Below, piece by piece: positions 47,431-59,304 of a stretch of 64,000 nucleotides of DNA. Made by a program: the position numbers and the translations under genes. Each line of letters opens with the position of its first letter. Position 1 is the first letter of the stretch. The notes under the pieces are model-generated. The model made no database searches, was not told where the DNA came from, and saw nothing but the letters and a program-made list of their open reading frames with translations. This DNA is from Echinarachnius parma (taxonomy: Eukaryota; Echinodermata; Echinoidea; Clypeasteroida; Echinarachniidae), in assembly GCA_037951105.1 (NCBI GenBank), contig JBAMJV010008090.1, positions 1 through 64,000 on the forward strand. Direction: 5' to 3'.

Positions 47431-47896
47431 AGAGATTAAATGTTAGTAAACCAAAACCTGCACCATAACATTACAATAAACATTACAAACTAATAGTTTT
47501 ATTTCCACCATGCTCGAAAGCTAACTTAGTAAAAACCTGTTATCAAGAGCCGTTCAAACTCAGAAGGGCGCTTTCTAAAAAGTCATTGGTTTAAACAATG
47601 TTCATACAAAATTGTTCATGTGATGTTTTGTTAAAATAATGATTAAATAGATACCATATATCATCAACTACTATTTAAAAACCTCTTTTTTAATTTGTTA
47701 AAGAAGTGTCCAAGTATTGTATGTTTTTTCGTAAGACTCGCATGGCAGGGTCGATATTTGAATACACAAGATTTTTTAAATCAAATTTTGGAAATGGAAG
47801 GGAATGATTCTCATTTCATGAACTTTCAATAATAAAAAGGAATTAAAACCAACCAAAACCCTTTGTTTTCGGGAAGTACCAATACTCAAATGTACC
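47431..47896. mobile_element. TTAA MITE family A, truncated variant
   Basis: Begins after TTAA (47427-47430) with AGAGATTAAATGTTAG. The right side, GGGAAGTACCAATACTC, is shared (inverted) with 9706-10219. Confidence 0.6.
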
Positions 47897-48729
47897 TTTT
47901 AGTGATCCTGACCATGAACGGGATAGTGCATGTTTGGTTTAGAGTGCGTTTAATGATTTTAATCTGTGTTTGTGAGGTAAATGAAAACTAAATTTGAAGA
48001 AAAGAAAAACCAATACACACATTTTAAAACTGAATAAACTTAAAGGGGATATTCTGGACGATTACAAAAAAATACAGTATATTGGAAATAAATCTAGGGA
48101 TGTGCTTGAATATTTTCAGGATTGAACTGATTTCTAAGAAATTGTTCTAATGTCATTAACTCTGAGGAAATAATTAAATTTACCGCACACAATCATGAGA
48201 CCCTTGCGTAGCAGCCTCACTTTTCTCAATTTTTTGAGTAGGCTTGAATGCGGTGCCACTGCATTGTTATCACTGTATGTGTCATTCATAATAACCGGTC
48301 ATGCAGAGCCAGAAATTTTCATTAACCACGTTTACAAAACTTTGTGTCTATTCAAATTCCGATAAAAGCCAAACGTCGGGCAGGCAAGTATTTTCAAACG
48401 GTTCAACAATGCAGTAATGCTCAAAGGCACGGTCAGTGGCGCAGCGTAGACTAAACTATTCATGATCGAGCATTGTATTGGTCCGATCAAAACACATTCG
48501 CTGCAGTGTAAACACATAGATAGGCGCATAGTGAGGCTCGCACGTCACAAATTGGTGCATTATGGGAGAGAACAAGCTCGCTCGCGAATTTGTGTAATTC
48601 TAATTTCAAAACCAATCACACTTTTTTCATACAAAATTGTGTTTATTGACCTAGAATATCTGTCTTTCAATCATTAGAAGCTTGAAATCGTCTGAACCTT
48701 CCCTTTAAGTTTTTTTATCAAAATGGAGT
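47897..48729. other. No gene supported
   Basis: Intergenic DNA with no recognised feature. The 48332-48677 ORFs on both strands have no domain. Confidence 0.35.
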
Positions 48730-49356
48730 ACCCAAATGTGTACACAAAATTTCGTTTGTTGGACTTGTTACCAAAGCTAACGCTAGTGCATTAAAGCGTG
48801 ACTTCAGTACTATTTTTGTCAATGCATTATGTACATAAGCTGATCCTGGATTAGGTTTATGTTGATTTTTAAAACCAAATACATACAACATAATAGTTCA
48901 ATGCACTTGACCTGAGTTTGTCAAAATATACAGTGGCGTAGCGGGATACGACTGAATGTAATTTTGGTTGGCGGGGAGGGGGGGGGGGGGGTTATTTGTT
49001 GTTCTCTCTATTATTTACATTATTTACAATTTATTCTTGGAAGAGTTTGATACATTATTTGAAACAACGCATTGATCGATTGACAAATGGAGCGAACAAA
49101 CAGCAAATTGATACTCTAGATTAGCCCCGATAGATAGATGAATTAATATTTTCACACAATACGAAATACTTTTTCACCTGAATTAATATTATTTTATCAA
49201 CATATTAACAATATTAATACACATTAACATTGTAGATCACTTAAACTAAATGCTTCATAGTTCAGTAATTTGTTTAATCATTGTGTTCGCTGCAGATTAA
49301 TATGTTCAACAAATGAGGTCCTAAAGATGTAATGGACTATTTTGTCAATCTGGTAA

Positions 49357-49855
49357 AGAGAGTACAGTTTTGGTCAAACTGAATTTTAGTAACCAAAACC
49401 TGCACCATTACATGACAAACTGATAGTTATAACTCCACCATGCTCGAATGGAATTAAACAATTACTAATGACTAAGTAAAAAGGCTGTTATCATTCAAAA
49501 ATAGCCGTTAAAACTCAAGAGGGCGCTCTCTAAACCCTCATCGGTTTCAACCATTTTAAATGAAATATTGTGCATGTGATGTTTCGCTGAAATAGTTATT
49601 AGATAGAGAGATAATCAACAACTATTTAAAAACCTCTTTTGTAAATTTTTGAAAAGAGGAATTGTGGGGCCCCACATTTATCACGAATTGTTATGTTTAT
49701 GGATATTTCAGCCATTTCTGAACCGATTTTGATAAAATAAAGTTTATTCTGTCATTAAAACTGTATGCTCTTTCGAATTTGACACTCAGTTTTTCATTAT
49801 CTCACCAAAAAAATATTTTGTGTAGCGCCCTCTCTACCAAAACTCAACTATCCCT
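49357..49855. mobile_element. TTAA MITE family A
   Basis: AGAGAGTACAGTTTTGGTC at the left and CTCTACCAAAACTCAACTATCCCT at the right. The right flank is TTAA; the left flank has decayed to GTAA. Confidence 0.8.
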
Positions 49856-50350
49856 TTAATTGCACTTCTCATTATTCCGTGTTCCATGCGGATAAACAAG
49901 TTATACGTACAATTATGGGGTTAATTGTTCTTTATCAAATCATGCATGCATCTAAAACCGTACTTTTGAATGTCATTTAATCTTTTAAGTGAAAAAGGAA
50001 TAAATGTTACCACATAAGCCCTTTTTGTTTAATATTTTTACTCAAATGATTAGGGGCACGTCGCCCCGCCCTCCCTAAATCTACACCACTAATAATTCAC
50101 GGTACAATGGAAATCTTTTCATAAAAGATGATAATAATATACGCTCGGAAATGTATGTTTAGTGGTCATGGTAATAGTTTGGAACGCCATTCTTCAGTAT
50201 CGTGTACAATAAAGTATTTTTCTTAACTGCATGCATTACGCGTACAATATATTGAGGAAATAAGGTTATTTTTAACTGTGATCGCAAAACATGGATACTA
50301 ACACATCAGTTATCATAGACAGGATGGACTCACAAACTTAAGTCAGAATC

Positions 50351-50426
50351 ATGTCGATAATTACTCTGATAATCGTCATTTTGTTCATGTTCATCGGAAA
50401 TGTTACCCGCCAAACTAATGGCCAAG
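50351..50426 (+). CDS. Signal-peptide first exon, copy 1
   Basis: ATG followed by 25 codons, MSIITLIIVILFMFIG with NVTRQTNGQ, then G|GTAAGC in phase 1. The hydrophobic core and polar end suit a cleaved signal peptide. The near-identical exon at 62025 differs by only a few bases (two residues), while flanking DNA has drifted more. That supports it as real coding sequence. No matching second exon was found before 62 kb. The product is unknown. Confidence 0.6.
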
Positions 50427-50717
50427 GTAAGCATTTTGTATTTCCATGAATTTTACTTTAATGGGCAAGCAGTGTTATAGTGCTCTGGTTCATAACTGTA
50501 TGAACCAGAGCACTATACCACTGAGCGCCTATTGCCAAACAAATTCATTCGGATGGGCATATCTCAGCCAATAATTAACATATTTAATTGATTTTTGGTA
50601 TTTAGACATTATTTGTGATGTTCTTTCGGAAAATGAAGTTCAAATTTGAAAGTTATAAAAATTGGTTTTTAACGTCAACCTTTGACGTCACACTTAACCA
50701 CTCTATTGCATGTTTGG

Positions 50718-52232
50718 ACTAAAAAAAACTCATTTTATTTTCGGAGAAACGAACCTTCGGAATAACGAACTTTTGGAATAACGTTCTATAACCTTACTCA
50801 TTACCTTTTTAATGTAGCATAAATGATTAGATCGACCTCTTATTCCGTATTCGCTTACTACTAATATATCATTTATCGTGTTATTATATACATGAATTAC
50901 TTTCCTAATGCTTCTCAAGTATTATCTTTAATACTTGTTTGGGGATGATTCAAACTTGTTGTATTCACATCTAAGTGTGTGCGCCTAACAGCTGCCACAC
51001 TCCTTTTCTCTCTCCCACTTGTATGCTCATAGATTGTGATTTACTTTGACATACTACAATATTGTTGTACCAGTTTGTTTGTAATTATCTGGTGCAACGC
51101 CTGGACTATTTTGAAGTTGATTCTTGGACTCGAAACCCCATACTTTTGAACATCAACTTTTCCACAATTTGTTGTAAATTTGTGAGGAAGCCATACTTTT
51201 ACTGCAGTCAGTATTGGTGTTCATTTTGGCTTGACCGTGAATGGTTGACCTGGACTCACACAATGCTAATCTGGAGGATTACAGCTCTTGCTATTCTTCT
51301 GGTGTGCTGCCCCATCTCTCTCAACTTGACTAATCCGAATAGGTCTATTCATGCCTATAATAGACCTAGCAAGGACCGCAGCAGAGATTACATTGGGGGT
51401 AGAATACTGTACTATCCCAATAGTACAAGTACTTTTCGTATCGAACTGGTTCAACATGGTGATATTCATCCCAATCCAGGCCCTGTATTTGGTGAAAATG
51501 AGGAGAACAGTAATCGAAAGTCATCCTCTAAGGTATACACCAGAACAGAACTGCATGCACTCAATTCGACCACCAGAATTGATGCGAAAACCTGGCAAAC
51601 GACTAATTTCTTGAATATATCATCTAAACGACGTACCCACCGGGGAGTTAAAGGTGGACGCCGAATTCAAAGACGACGAGAACTAGCTTCAGTGCAGTCG
51701 TCTGGAGCCCTGCAGGATTGGAATGGCAAAAATGTGCCTTCTCTTTCGACATTTGCATTATGGAATGCGAGATCGGTCAAAAATAAATCTCACATGATAT
51801 CCGATCTTGTTAATGCTCAACACATTGACATACTAGCCCTAACTGAAACCTGGCTGACTGGTGATGCGAGGGACAACCGTTGCTTGGCTGATGTGAGTTC
51901 ATCCGTACCCAGTCACCAGCTCATTCACTTACCTCGGAAGGATAGAGCTGGTGGGGGCATTGGCATTTTTCTTCACAAGAACTTCACCGTAGTACAACAA
52001 CAAAAACAACGTGAACCTGACTCTTTTGAGTATATGGACATCCTTATCTCAAGCAAGGATCAGAAACCTCTTCGGTTGGTTGTTGTATACCGGCCTCAAA
52101 GGAAAAAAGATCGTACATCTACGACCCCAAAATTCTTCGAAGAATTTGCCATTCTCCTAGAGAAACTTATAACAGAGCCCAACAAACTTGTCATTGCAGG
52201 AGATTTTAATTTCCATATCAATGACCCTAACG
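50718..52232 (+). mobile_element. LINE 5' partial copy (UTR and first 391 codons)
   Basis: Identical at the protein level, and apparently at the DNA level, to the first 1.5 kb of the element at 52233: same start ACTAAAAAAAACTCATTTTA, same ORFs. It stops after residues INDPND of the endonuclease, where the word GACTAAAAAAAACTC begins the next copy. It lacks reverse transcriptase and tail. A 5' end without a 3' end is not what reverse-transcribed LINE insertion yields. Confidence 0.88.
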
Positions 52233-55200
52233 ACTAAAAAAAACTCATTTTATTTTCGGAGAAACGAACCTTCGGAATAACGAACTTTTGGAATAACGTT
52301 CTATAACCTTACTCATTACCTTTTTAATGTAGCATAAATGATTAGATCGACCTCTTATTCCGTATTCGCTTACTACTAATATATCATTTATCGTGTTATT
52401 ATATACATGAATTACTTTCCTAATGCTTCTCAAGTATTATCTTTAATACTTGTTTGGGGATGATTCAAACTTGTTGTATTCACATCTAAGTGTGTGCGCC
52501 TAACAGCTGCCACACTCCTTTTCTCTCTCCCACTTGTATGCTCATAGATTGTGATTTACTTTGACATACTACAATATTGTTGTACCAGTTTGTTTGTAAT
52601 TATCTGGTGCAACGCCTGGACTATTTTGAAGTTGATTCTTGGACTCGAAACCCCATACTTTTGAACATCAACTTTTCCACAATTTGTTGTAAATTTGTGA
52701 GGAAGCCATACTTTTACTGCAGTCAGTATTGGTGTTCATTTTGGCTTGACCGTGAATGGTTGACCTGGACTCACACAATGCTAATCTGGAGGATTACAGC
52801 TCTTGCTATTCTTCTGGTGTGCTGCCCCATCTCTCTCAACTTGACTAATCCGAATAGGTCTATTCATGCCTATAATAGACCTAGCAAGGACCGCAGCAGA
52901 GATTACATTGGGGGTAGAATACTGTACTATCCCAATAGTACAAGTACTTTTCGTATCGAACTGGTTCAACATGGTGATATTCATCCCAATCCAGGCCCTG
53001 TATTTGGTGAAAATGAGGAGAACAGTAATCGAAAGTCATCCTCTAAGGTATACACCAGAACAGAACTGCATGCACTCAATTCGACCACCAGAATTGATGC
53101 GAAAACCTGGCAAACGACTAATTTCTTGAATATATCATCTAAACGACGTACCCACCGGGGAGTTAAAGGTGGACGCCGAATTCAAAGACGACGAGAACTA
53201 GCTTCAGTGCAGTCGTCTGGAGCCCTGCAGGATTGGAATGGCAAAAATGTGCCTTCTCTTTCGACATTTGCATTATGGAATGCGAGATCGGTCAAAAATA
53301 AATCTCACATGATATCCGATCTTGTTAATGCTCAACACATTGACATACTAGCCCTAACTGAAACCTGGCTGACTGGTGATGCGAGGGACAACCGTTGCTT
53401 GGCTGATGTGAGTTCATCCGTACCCAGTCACCAGCTCATTCACTTACCTCGGAAGGATAGAGCTGGTGGGGGCATTGGCATTTTTCTTCACAAGAACTTC
53501 ACCGTAGTACAACAACAAAAACAACGTGAACCTGACTCTTTTGAGTATATGGACATCCTTATCTCAAGCAAGGATCAGAAACCTCTTCGGTTGGTTGTTG
53601 TATACCGGCCTCAAAGGAAAAAAGATCGTACATCTACGACCCCAAAATTCTTCGAAGAATTTGCCATTCTCCTAGAGAAACTTATAACAGAGCCCAACAA
53701 ACTTGTCATTGCAGGAGATTTTAATTTCCATATCAATGACCCTAACGACCGTGATGCTGCTGCCTTCTCTGATCTGATATCATCAGTCAATTTGCTTCAG
53801 CACATAGACTTCGCAACTCATCTCAAAGGGCACACCCTGGATTTGATAATAACTCGAGCTTCAGATGACATCATCTCCCAGATCTCGTGCACCAGTTATC
53901 TGCCTTCAGACCATTCGGCAGTTCTGTGCAAACTTTCAGTCAACAAACCGGATCCTGTAAGGACTAAGATTAGGTTTAGAAAGTTAAAGGATATTGATCT
54001 TGACACTTTTCGATTGGATATTGTAAGCTCAGAGTTATACATGCGTCACCTAGAACTTGACACCGATGACTTGATTGAACAGTATGAATCTACACTACGA
54101 GGTATACTTGATCATCACGCTCCTCTTACCATCAGGACAATTACTGCCAGACCTGGGTCGCCTTGGTATACTAATGAGTGTCGTGGTGCAAAACGGAAAC
54201 TCCGAAGACTTGAGAGACGTTGGCGGAAATCAAAGCTAGAAATTGATCATCAGATATTTCTAGAGGAGGCATCAGTCTATAATTCAGTCTTAATCCGAGC
54301 GAGAAGAGCTTTTTACTCAACGGAACTCGAAGGCTGTGGTCCGAGAGAATTTTTTCACAAAGTCAATAACATGTGTAAGAAATCTCAAAAAACACTGCCA
54401 AAAAATGATGTTGATGGGCCTTCTTTAGCTGACCGCTTTAGTACCTTCTTTGCTAACAAAACTGCTGACATTGTTTCATCTCTTGATCCTTCATCTTGTC
54501 CTGAAGTCGATGACGTCATGTTCCAGAGGACTGATCTACGTTTTGATGAATTTCAAAATGTATCTCCATTGCAGGTTGAAACAGTTATTTCCCGCTCAAA
54601 ATCATCCACTAGCGAATTGGACCCAATCCCAACTGATTTACTAAAAGGTTGCATTAATGAACTGGCTCCAATCATCACAAGGATAGTTAACTTGGTGCTG
54701 ACAAGTGGACGCTTCCCTGATTCACTCAAGGGGGCTCATATTTCACCTATTATCAAGGGAACTGGACTTGATCCTGATGAATTAAAAAATTACAGACCGA
54801 TTTCACATCTAAAATTTCTTGGCAAGACAATTGAAAGGATCATGGTTCATCAGTTGACTTGTTACCTTGAGAGCAACAGCCTGTATGACACGATTCAGTC
54901 TGCCTACAGACAGTATCATAGTTGTGAGACTGCATTGATTAGAGTTGTCAATGATATCCTCCTGTGCCTTGATAAAGGCGAAGAGGCAATTCTACTTCTA
55001 CTTGACTATAAAGCAGCATTTGACACGATTGCACATGAAACATTGTTATCTCGTTTGCATGATAGATATGGTATCAGTGGTACAGCTCTTGAACTCATAA
55101 AATCATATTTTGAGAATAGGACACACACGGTTGTAATTGATAATTGCAAGTCAGATGTTAAGTTATCTTCACTCGGGGTCCCGCAAGGGTCGGTTTTTGG

Positions 55201-56288
55201 CCCGATTGCTTTTAGCCTTTATGTTGCCCCGTTGCATGATATTATTTGCAAACATAAATTAAATGGTATGATGTATGCTGATGATACACAAGTTTATATT
55301 TTGGTAGAAAAGGGTCATCAGACTGAAGCAATCAAGCAACTCCAGACTTGTATGGCTGACATTAAGAATTGGTCAGCGCATAATGGTCTTAAACTAAATG
55401 AAGATAAGACTGAAGTTCTTCACTTTACTAGTAAATTTAGGCAGTGTGGTAGGATCGATAGTATCTCATTTGGTAGTACTTTGAAGCAAACTGTTGACTC
55501 TGCTAGAAACCTTGGTGTGAGACTGGACAAGCATCTGACACTGTCAACTCATGTAAATCAAATATGCAAAGCTGCTTCATTTGCCTTGCACAAGATTGGA
55601 ACAATTCGTCCCTTTCTTTCTAAAAAGTCGACAGAGATGCTTGTTCATGCCCACGTTATGTCTCGGCTTGATTTTTGTAATGGTATTTTATATGGTCTGC
55701 CTAACAATGAGATTCAAAAGTTGCAACGAATACAAAACTCTGCGGCTAGGTTGGTTACTCGCACTCGACTCAATGAGCATTTAAGTCCAGTCTTACGACA
55801 ATTGCATTGGCTCCCGGTTAAGCAGCGAATTGATTTTAAGATTTTAATATTGGTTTTCATGTGCTTGCAAGAATTAGGCCCTGCTTATTTACAACAGTTG
55901 ATAACAAAATATTGTCCAGCAAGAAACCTTCGCTCTCAGTCAAAATCTCTTTTAGTCACCCCCATAATATCAACACATTTTTACGGTGCAAGATCTTTCC
56001 AACTGGCAGCCGCAGAGTTATGGAATAAATTACCGAGCCATCTCAAGCATGTTGACACAGTAAATGATTTTAAGAGTCTTTTGAAAACGTATTTGTTTAA
56101 TTTGTAAATTGATTAGGTTTTACACTGTATGTCAAAGTGTTGTCATTTTTCATTTCACCTTGTCTTTTCTTCGCTCCCTGTCTGTTATTCTATTTTTATA
56201 TTTTCAATCCTTTAAAGCGCTTAGAGACTTAAATTTATTTTTTGTGATTATGCGCTATATAAAAATGGTTTATTATTATTATTATTAT
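52233..56288 (+). mobile_element. CR1/L2-type LINE, apparently full length
   Basis: Begins with a 5' UTR of about 540 bp up to the first ATG (52778), then one long ORF, then about 180 bp of 3' UTR. The end has TTTAAAGCGCTTAGAGACTT, GCGCTATATAAAAATGG and (TTA)n. Such TTA-type tails and no poly(A) are typical of CR1/L2. The ORF is undamaged and a 1.5 kb identical repeat sits beside it, so the element looks young. Confidence 0.9.
52778..56107 (+). CDS. LINE ORF: 2A-like leader, endonuclease, reverse transcriptase
   Basis: The open frame runs from 52577 (no ATG there); the first ATG is at 52778, giving about 1109 residues. After a hydrophobic leader (MLIWRITALAILLVCC) comes GDIHPNPGP, a 2A-like ribosome-skipping motif with His where Glu is usual. 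Next is the apurinic endonuclease: LWNARSVKNK, ILALTETWL, GGGIGIFLHK, VVYRP, IAGDFNFH and SDHSAVL. The reverse transcriptase has LLLDYKAAFDTI, GVPQGSVFGP and YADDTQVY (catalytic DD near 55280). The C-terminal region has QNSAARLVTR, LHWLPVKQRI and ELWNKLPSHL, usual in CR1/L2. It drives target-primed reverse transcription of its own RNA. No gag-like ORF1 or zinc knuckle is seen. Confidence 0.92.
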   Translation: MLIWRITALAILLVCCPISLNLTNPNRSIHAYNRPSKDRSRDYIGGRILYYPNSTSTFRIELVQHGDIHPNPGPVFGENEENSNRKSSSKVYTRTELHALNSTTRIDAKTWQTTNFLNISSKRRTHRGVKGGRRIQRRRELASVQSSGALQDWNGKNVPSLSTFALWNARSVKNKSHMISDLVNAQHIDILALTETWLTGDARDNRCLADVSSSVPSHQLIHLPRKDRAGGGIGIFLHKNFTVVQQQKQREPDSFEYMDILISSKDQKPLRLVVVYRPQRKKDRTSTTPKFFEEFAILLEKLITEPNKLVIAGDFNFHINDPNDRDAAAFSDLISSVNLLQHIDFATHLKGHTLDLIITRASDDIISQISCTSYLPSDHSAVLCKLSVNKPDPVRTKIRFRKLKDIDLDTFRLDIVSSELYMRHLELDTDDLIEQYESTLRGILDHHAPLTIRTITARPGSPWYTNECRGAKRKLRRLERRWRKSKLEIDHQIFLEEASVYNSVLIRARRAFYSTELEGCGPREFFHKVNNMCKKSQKTLPKNDVDGPSLADRFSTFFANKTADIVSSLDPSSCPEVDDVMFQRTDLRFDEFQNVSPLQVETVISRSKSSTSELDPIPTDLLKGCINELAPIITRIVNLVLTSGRFPDSLKGAHISPIIKGTGLDPDELKNYRPISHLKFLGKTIERIMVHQLTCYLESNSLYDTIQSAYRQYHSCETALIRVVNDILLCLDKGEEAILLLLDYKAAFDTIAHETLLSRLHDRYGISGTALELIKSYFENRTHTVVIDNCKSDVKLSSLGVPQGSVFGPIAFSLYVAPLHDIICKHKLNGMMYADDTQVYILVEKGHQTEAIKQLQTCMADIKNWSAHNGLKLNEDKTEVLHFTSKFRQCGRIDSISFGSTLKQTVDSARNLGVRLDKHLTLSTHVNQICKAASFALHKIGTIRPFLSKKSTEMLVHAHVMSRLDFCNGILYGLPNNEIQKLQRIQNSAARLVTRTRLNEHLSPVLRQLHWLPVKQRIDFKILILVFMCLQELGPAYLQQLITKYCPARNLRSQSKSLLVTPIISTHFYGARSFQLAAAELWNKLPSHLKHVDTVNDFKSLLKTYLFNL

Positions 56289-58906
56289 CGTGATCCAGAT
56301 TCCTTGCCCAATATCGTTAATTAAATTGGATTCATGTAAAATAAATTATCATAAAATATTGCTAAAAAACTATTATATATGTTTTGTAGTAACACAACAA
56401 ATTCACTACCTGGACATATTATTTTATTATTTTAAAAATAATATTCATTTACTACAAGTATATATTTTCAAGTCAGTGTGCCTAGGCTTATTGATAGTGA
56501 TCTGTCTTGGAAATCACTTATTAATGTTATTTAATTCCTAGAAATACTGGCATTTTATATAGGTTAAGGATTTTGTTTCAATCTACGGTTCTAGATACCC
56601 TCAATGGAACATTAATATCATCGTGCATGTATTATGGAATGTTATCATGGGGCGATAGTGCATTATTATTATTAGATGAAATTGTTTAATATACAAAAAC
56701 GAGCTATTATTGGAATTGTTGATTTAAAAAAAAGGTTTTTACGCCCACACAATACAATTATTTTATTCCAATAAAGTGTTGAAACTAACTGATGTATATC
56801 TTTGTAATATTGGGATATTTACAGTATAATTTCTATAGTAAGCAAATAATTACCGTTGGTGAATGTGATGGGACAAACTATCACTTCCGAGGCGATCTGG
56901 ATGTAGCTATCTTTCCGAAGCGAAGCTGAGGAAAGAAAGCGTATACATTCAGATCGCCGAGGAAGTGATAGTTTGCCATCACCTGAAACCAAAAGTTGAT
57001 TATTTGCTTTATATTCCACATCAAATATAAACGACCTATAACTAACACATTGATCAATTGATCGAGTCTTTTATTTGAATTTCGTCAATCCTGCACATGA
57101 ACAAGATTTATGATTAAAAGTCAAAGACGCTTAATACCATTGTCTATTAAGCGTAGCCGTGCGTAAACATTGCGCACCAGCGGGCTACCTTTCTGCGCAC
57201 TAACGCGCGCACGCGTACTTGCGCGCGAACAATTGAGTACACAGTGCAACGCACTTTCACCCAAGATAGTACACAGTGTAACGAACTTTTCTTCTCCCAT
57301 CAATGATGGGCGAAACTATGTTGCATCACGTGACCAATTATCGTAGAGCAAGATACAGTGATCCAATAACTAAATTCATCATATTTGGTTCAGAAGTGAT
57401 AAGCGAGTCTCAGGTCAATCACATACCAATACAATAGTGATATTGTCCTGACTGATGTGTGAACTTCTATAGAACTCTCAGTCGTTGGAGCTCAGGCTAC
57501 GTTATACAGAAGAAAATTCGATTATTGGAAATATCTATCGTATTAAACCCAGTTATACATGTCATTTAACAACTTTTCGAGCAGTAGCGCAATTCAACAT
57601 GTTCAATAACAAAGGCAAAAGCATTTTTATTCAAAATATAAACCAATGAAAATGTGATATCATGCATATGAATAATTGTATAACATTTTATTTTAGTATG
57701 ATCACTTTATTTTGGGCAAAAATATTTTTGATTTTGCAGGAAATTAACGAACATTCTAAAAGCTCTTCTAGATTTGTTGGTCTTCATGGACTTCATTCAT
57801 CACTATTTGTGCGCCTGGTCGCTAGTTCAGGCCTGGGGTGGCCATCCTTTTTAAGAAGGGCATATCTTATATTCTCGATCCGCTAGTTTTGAAAGTTATG
57901 TTTTGTACACAAAAGTTAATTGATATTGATATTTTGTTTCACCTTTATAATATATAAATTCTTCAGGTTGATTATTTGGCTGTGCGTGCTCTAGATTTCT
58001 TTGAGGCTCATGTAAAGTCTCGCGCACTTGGTGAAATTATAATTGTACTTTAAAGTTGAAATAGTTGTATAGGTCTGCTGTGTATGATGCTTGGCGACGA
58101 ATGCATCCCGAGGAAAAGAAGTTGGGGAGTTGGCTAGGGGGTGCAGTACCCCCCTCCCCCCCCCCCCCCCCCCCCCACCCTCCTGATGGTTTAAACATTT
58201 ACCATGGTTGGGCCAAAGCACCTCAAATTCAGGCAAAACCATAACATTGTTTTCAGGAAAATTTATCAATAATAAATATTTATTTTGAATAGGCTGTCTG
58301 GTGTTGTGCTAATTCAAATAAAAATCTCTGCAATTTGAATGCTCCAATAACTTACGAATACATTTGCTAATGAATATCAACTTCATGAATTTCCAAATTA
58401 TACAAAGAGGACAATACCTGTCTAACAGTTTCTGTTTTAATAATTATGATCGTTTCTGACACATTTGTAATGCAACAAACTATATTTTGATGAACATTTC
58501 GAGCCTCAAATGCTACACACATTGTTTGTGCTCCATAACTTCATGAACGGTAACGTTTGTTGTCATTGTTGGTGGTGGTGTTGTTATTGTCGTTGTTCAC
58601 CCTTCTTCACCCTTCAATTCAGAATAATATTTGTCTTATTGTCAAACAATTAATTTGTATCGTATAATGGTATTGAATATTAGCATGTTATCATCATGAC
58701 CATACCTACTGTTTAGCACTAAACCTTGCATTCTATAAAGAATAACAAAATAATAATAAATAAACAAATTCGCTAGCATCAAACATTATGTCGAATAAAT
58801 GACAAGCAATGTAAGCTGATGTTCCCAAAAATGAAACCAATAACTCAAAATATGTTTTATCAGGCCTGTATGCACAACGTTGACATTTGACTTCGTGGAT
58901 TCGTAT
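56289..58906. other. Intergenic or intronic DNA, one palindromic MITE
   Basis: No gene seen. 56838-57010 is palindromic: CAAACTATCACTTCCGAGGCGATCTG against CAGATCGCCGAGGAAGTGATAGTTTG, with GCAAATAATTA ends. A (C)n run is at 58150-58180. ORFs here lack domains. Confidence 0.5.
56838..57010. mobile_element. Palindromic MITE
   Basis: The arms GACAAACTATCACTTCCGAG and CTCGGAAGTG-like reverse copies meet near 56925 at CCGAAGCGAAGC. Outer words GCAAATAATTACC and TTGATTATTTGC complete the inverted pair. Confidence 0.7.
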
Positions 58907-59135
58907 GGCCCGGTCACATATGACCAGATATCGCTAACGGACGCCCGACAGATTTTCGAAATCAAATCACCCGGTGGTGAAAGTCATCCTTATTGCTTCA
59001 TGTACAATACACGGATGAACAAACGGATAAAACAACGTACATCGCCTAACAAGAAACAAATAAGAACGGAGACGAACAGATTGAAAATATTACTCTCCGT
59101 CGGGCGGCTGTTTACGTTACCGGTGATATGTGACC
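58907..59135. mobile_element. MITE family D copy
   Basis: GGCCCGGTCACATATGACCA at the left and CCGGTGATATGTGACCTGGGCC at the right are inverted, and CTAACGGACGCCCGACAG matches CGTCGGGCGGCTGTTTACG. A relative lies at 43410-43645. Confidence 0.7.
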
Positions 59136-59304
59136 TGGGCCCCGTTGCAGAAAGAGATACAATCGATTGTAAGTTGCAATTAATCGTTAGTCAGATCACG
59201 TGTTCTAGATGCGCAAATCTGATTGGTTGAAACGCGTAAATGTTCTGACTTACGATCAATCGTAACTTGTTTTCGATTATATCTCTTTCTGCAACGGGGC
59301 CCAG
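59134..59304. mobile_element. Palindromic MITE family B, copy 3
   Basis: CTGGGCCCCGTTGCAGAAAG and CTTTCTGCAACGGGGCCCAG are perfect inverted ends. The arms have ATACAATCGATTGTAAGTTGC and the centre is as in copy 1. It abuts and slightly overlaps the family D end. Confidence 0.88.

Larger units (their letters stand above)
48730..50460 (+). repeat. Duplicated segment, copy 1
   Basis: Ordered similarity to 59368-62115: ACACAATTTCGTTTG-like start, GTCAATGCATTATGTACATAAG, AATGCACCTGTCCTG-like, poly-G run, the ACCACTAATAATT region, and the signal-peptide exon with its 5' flank. A family A MITE (49357-49855) is present only in this copy. Confidence 0.8.

Noticed and set aside
57662-57886. Candidate exon after TTTTGCAG for the 50351 signal-peptide gene
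   Set aside because: Phase 1 entry meets a stop within three codons and no other support exists.
58864-59230. Candidate exon after TTTATCAG
   Set aside because: Phase 1 entry meets TGA after five codons, and the open frame is made of MITE families D and B.
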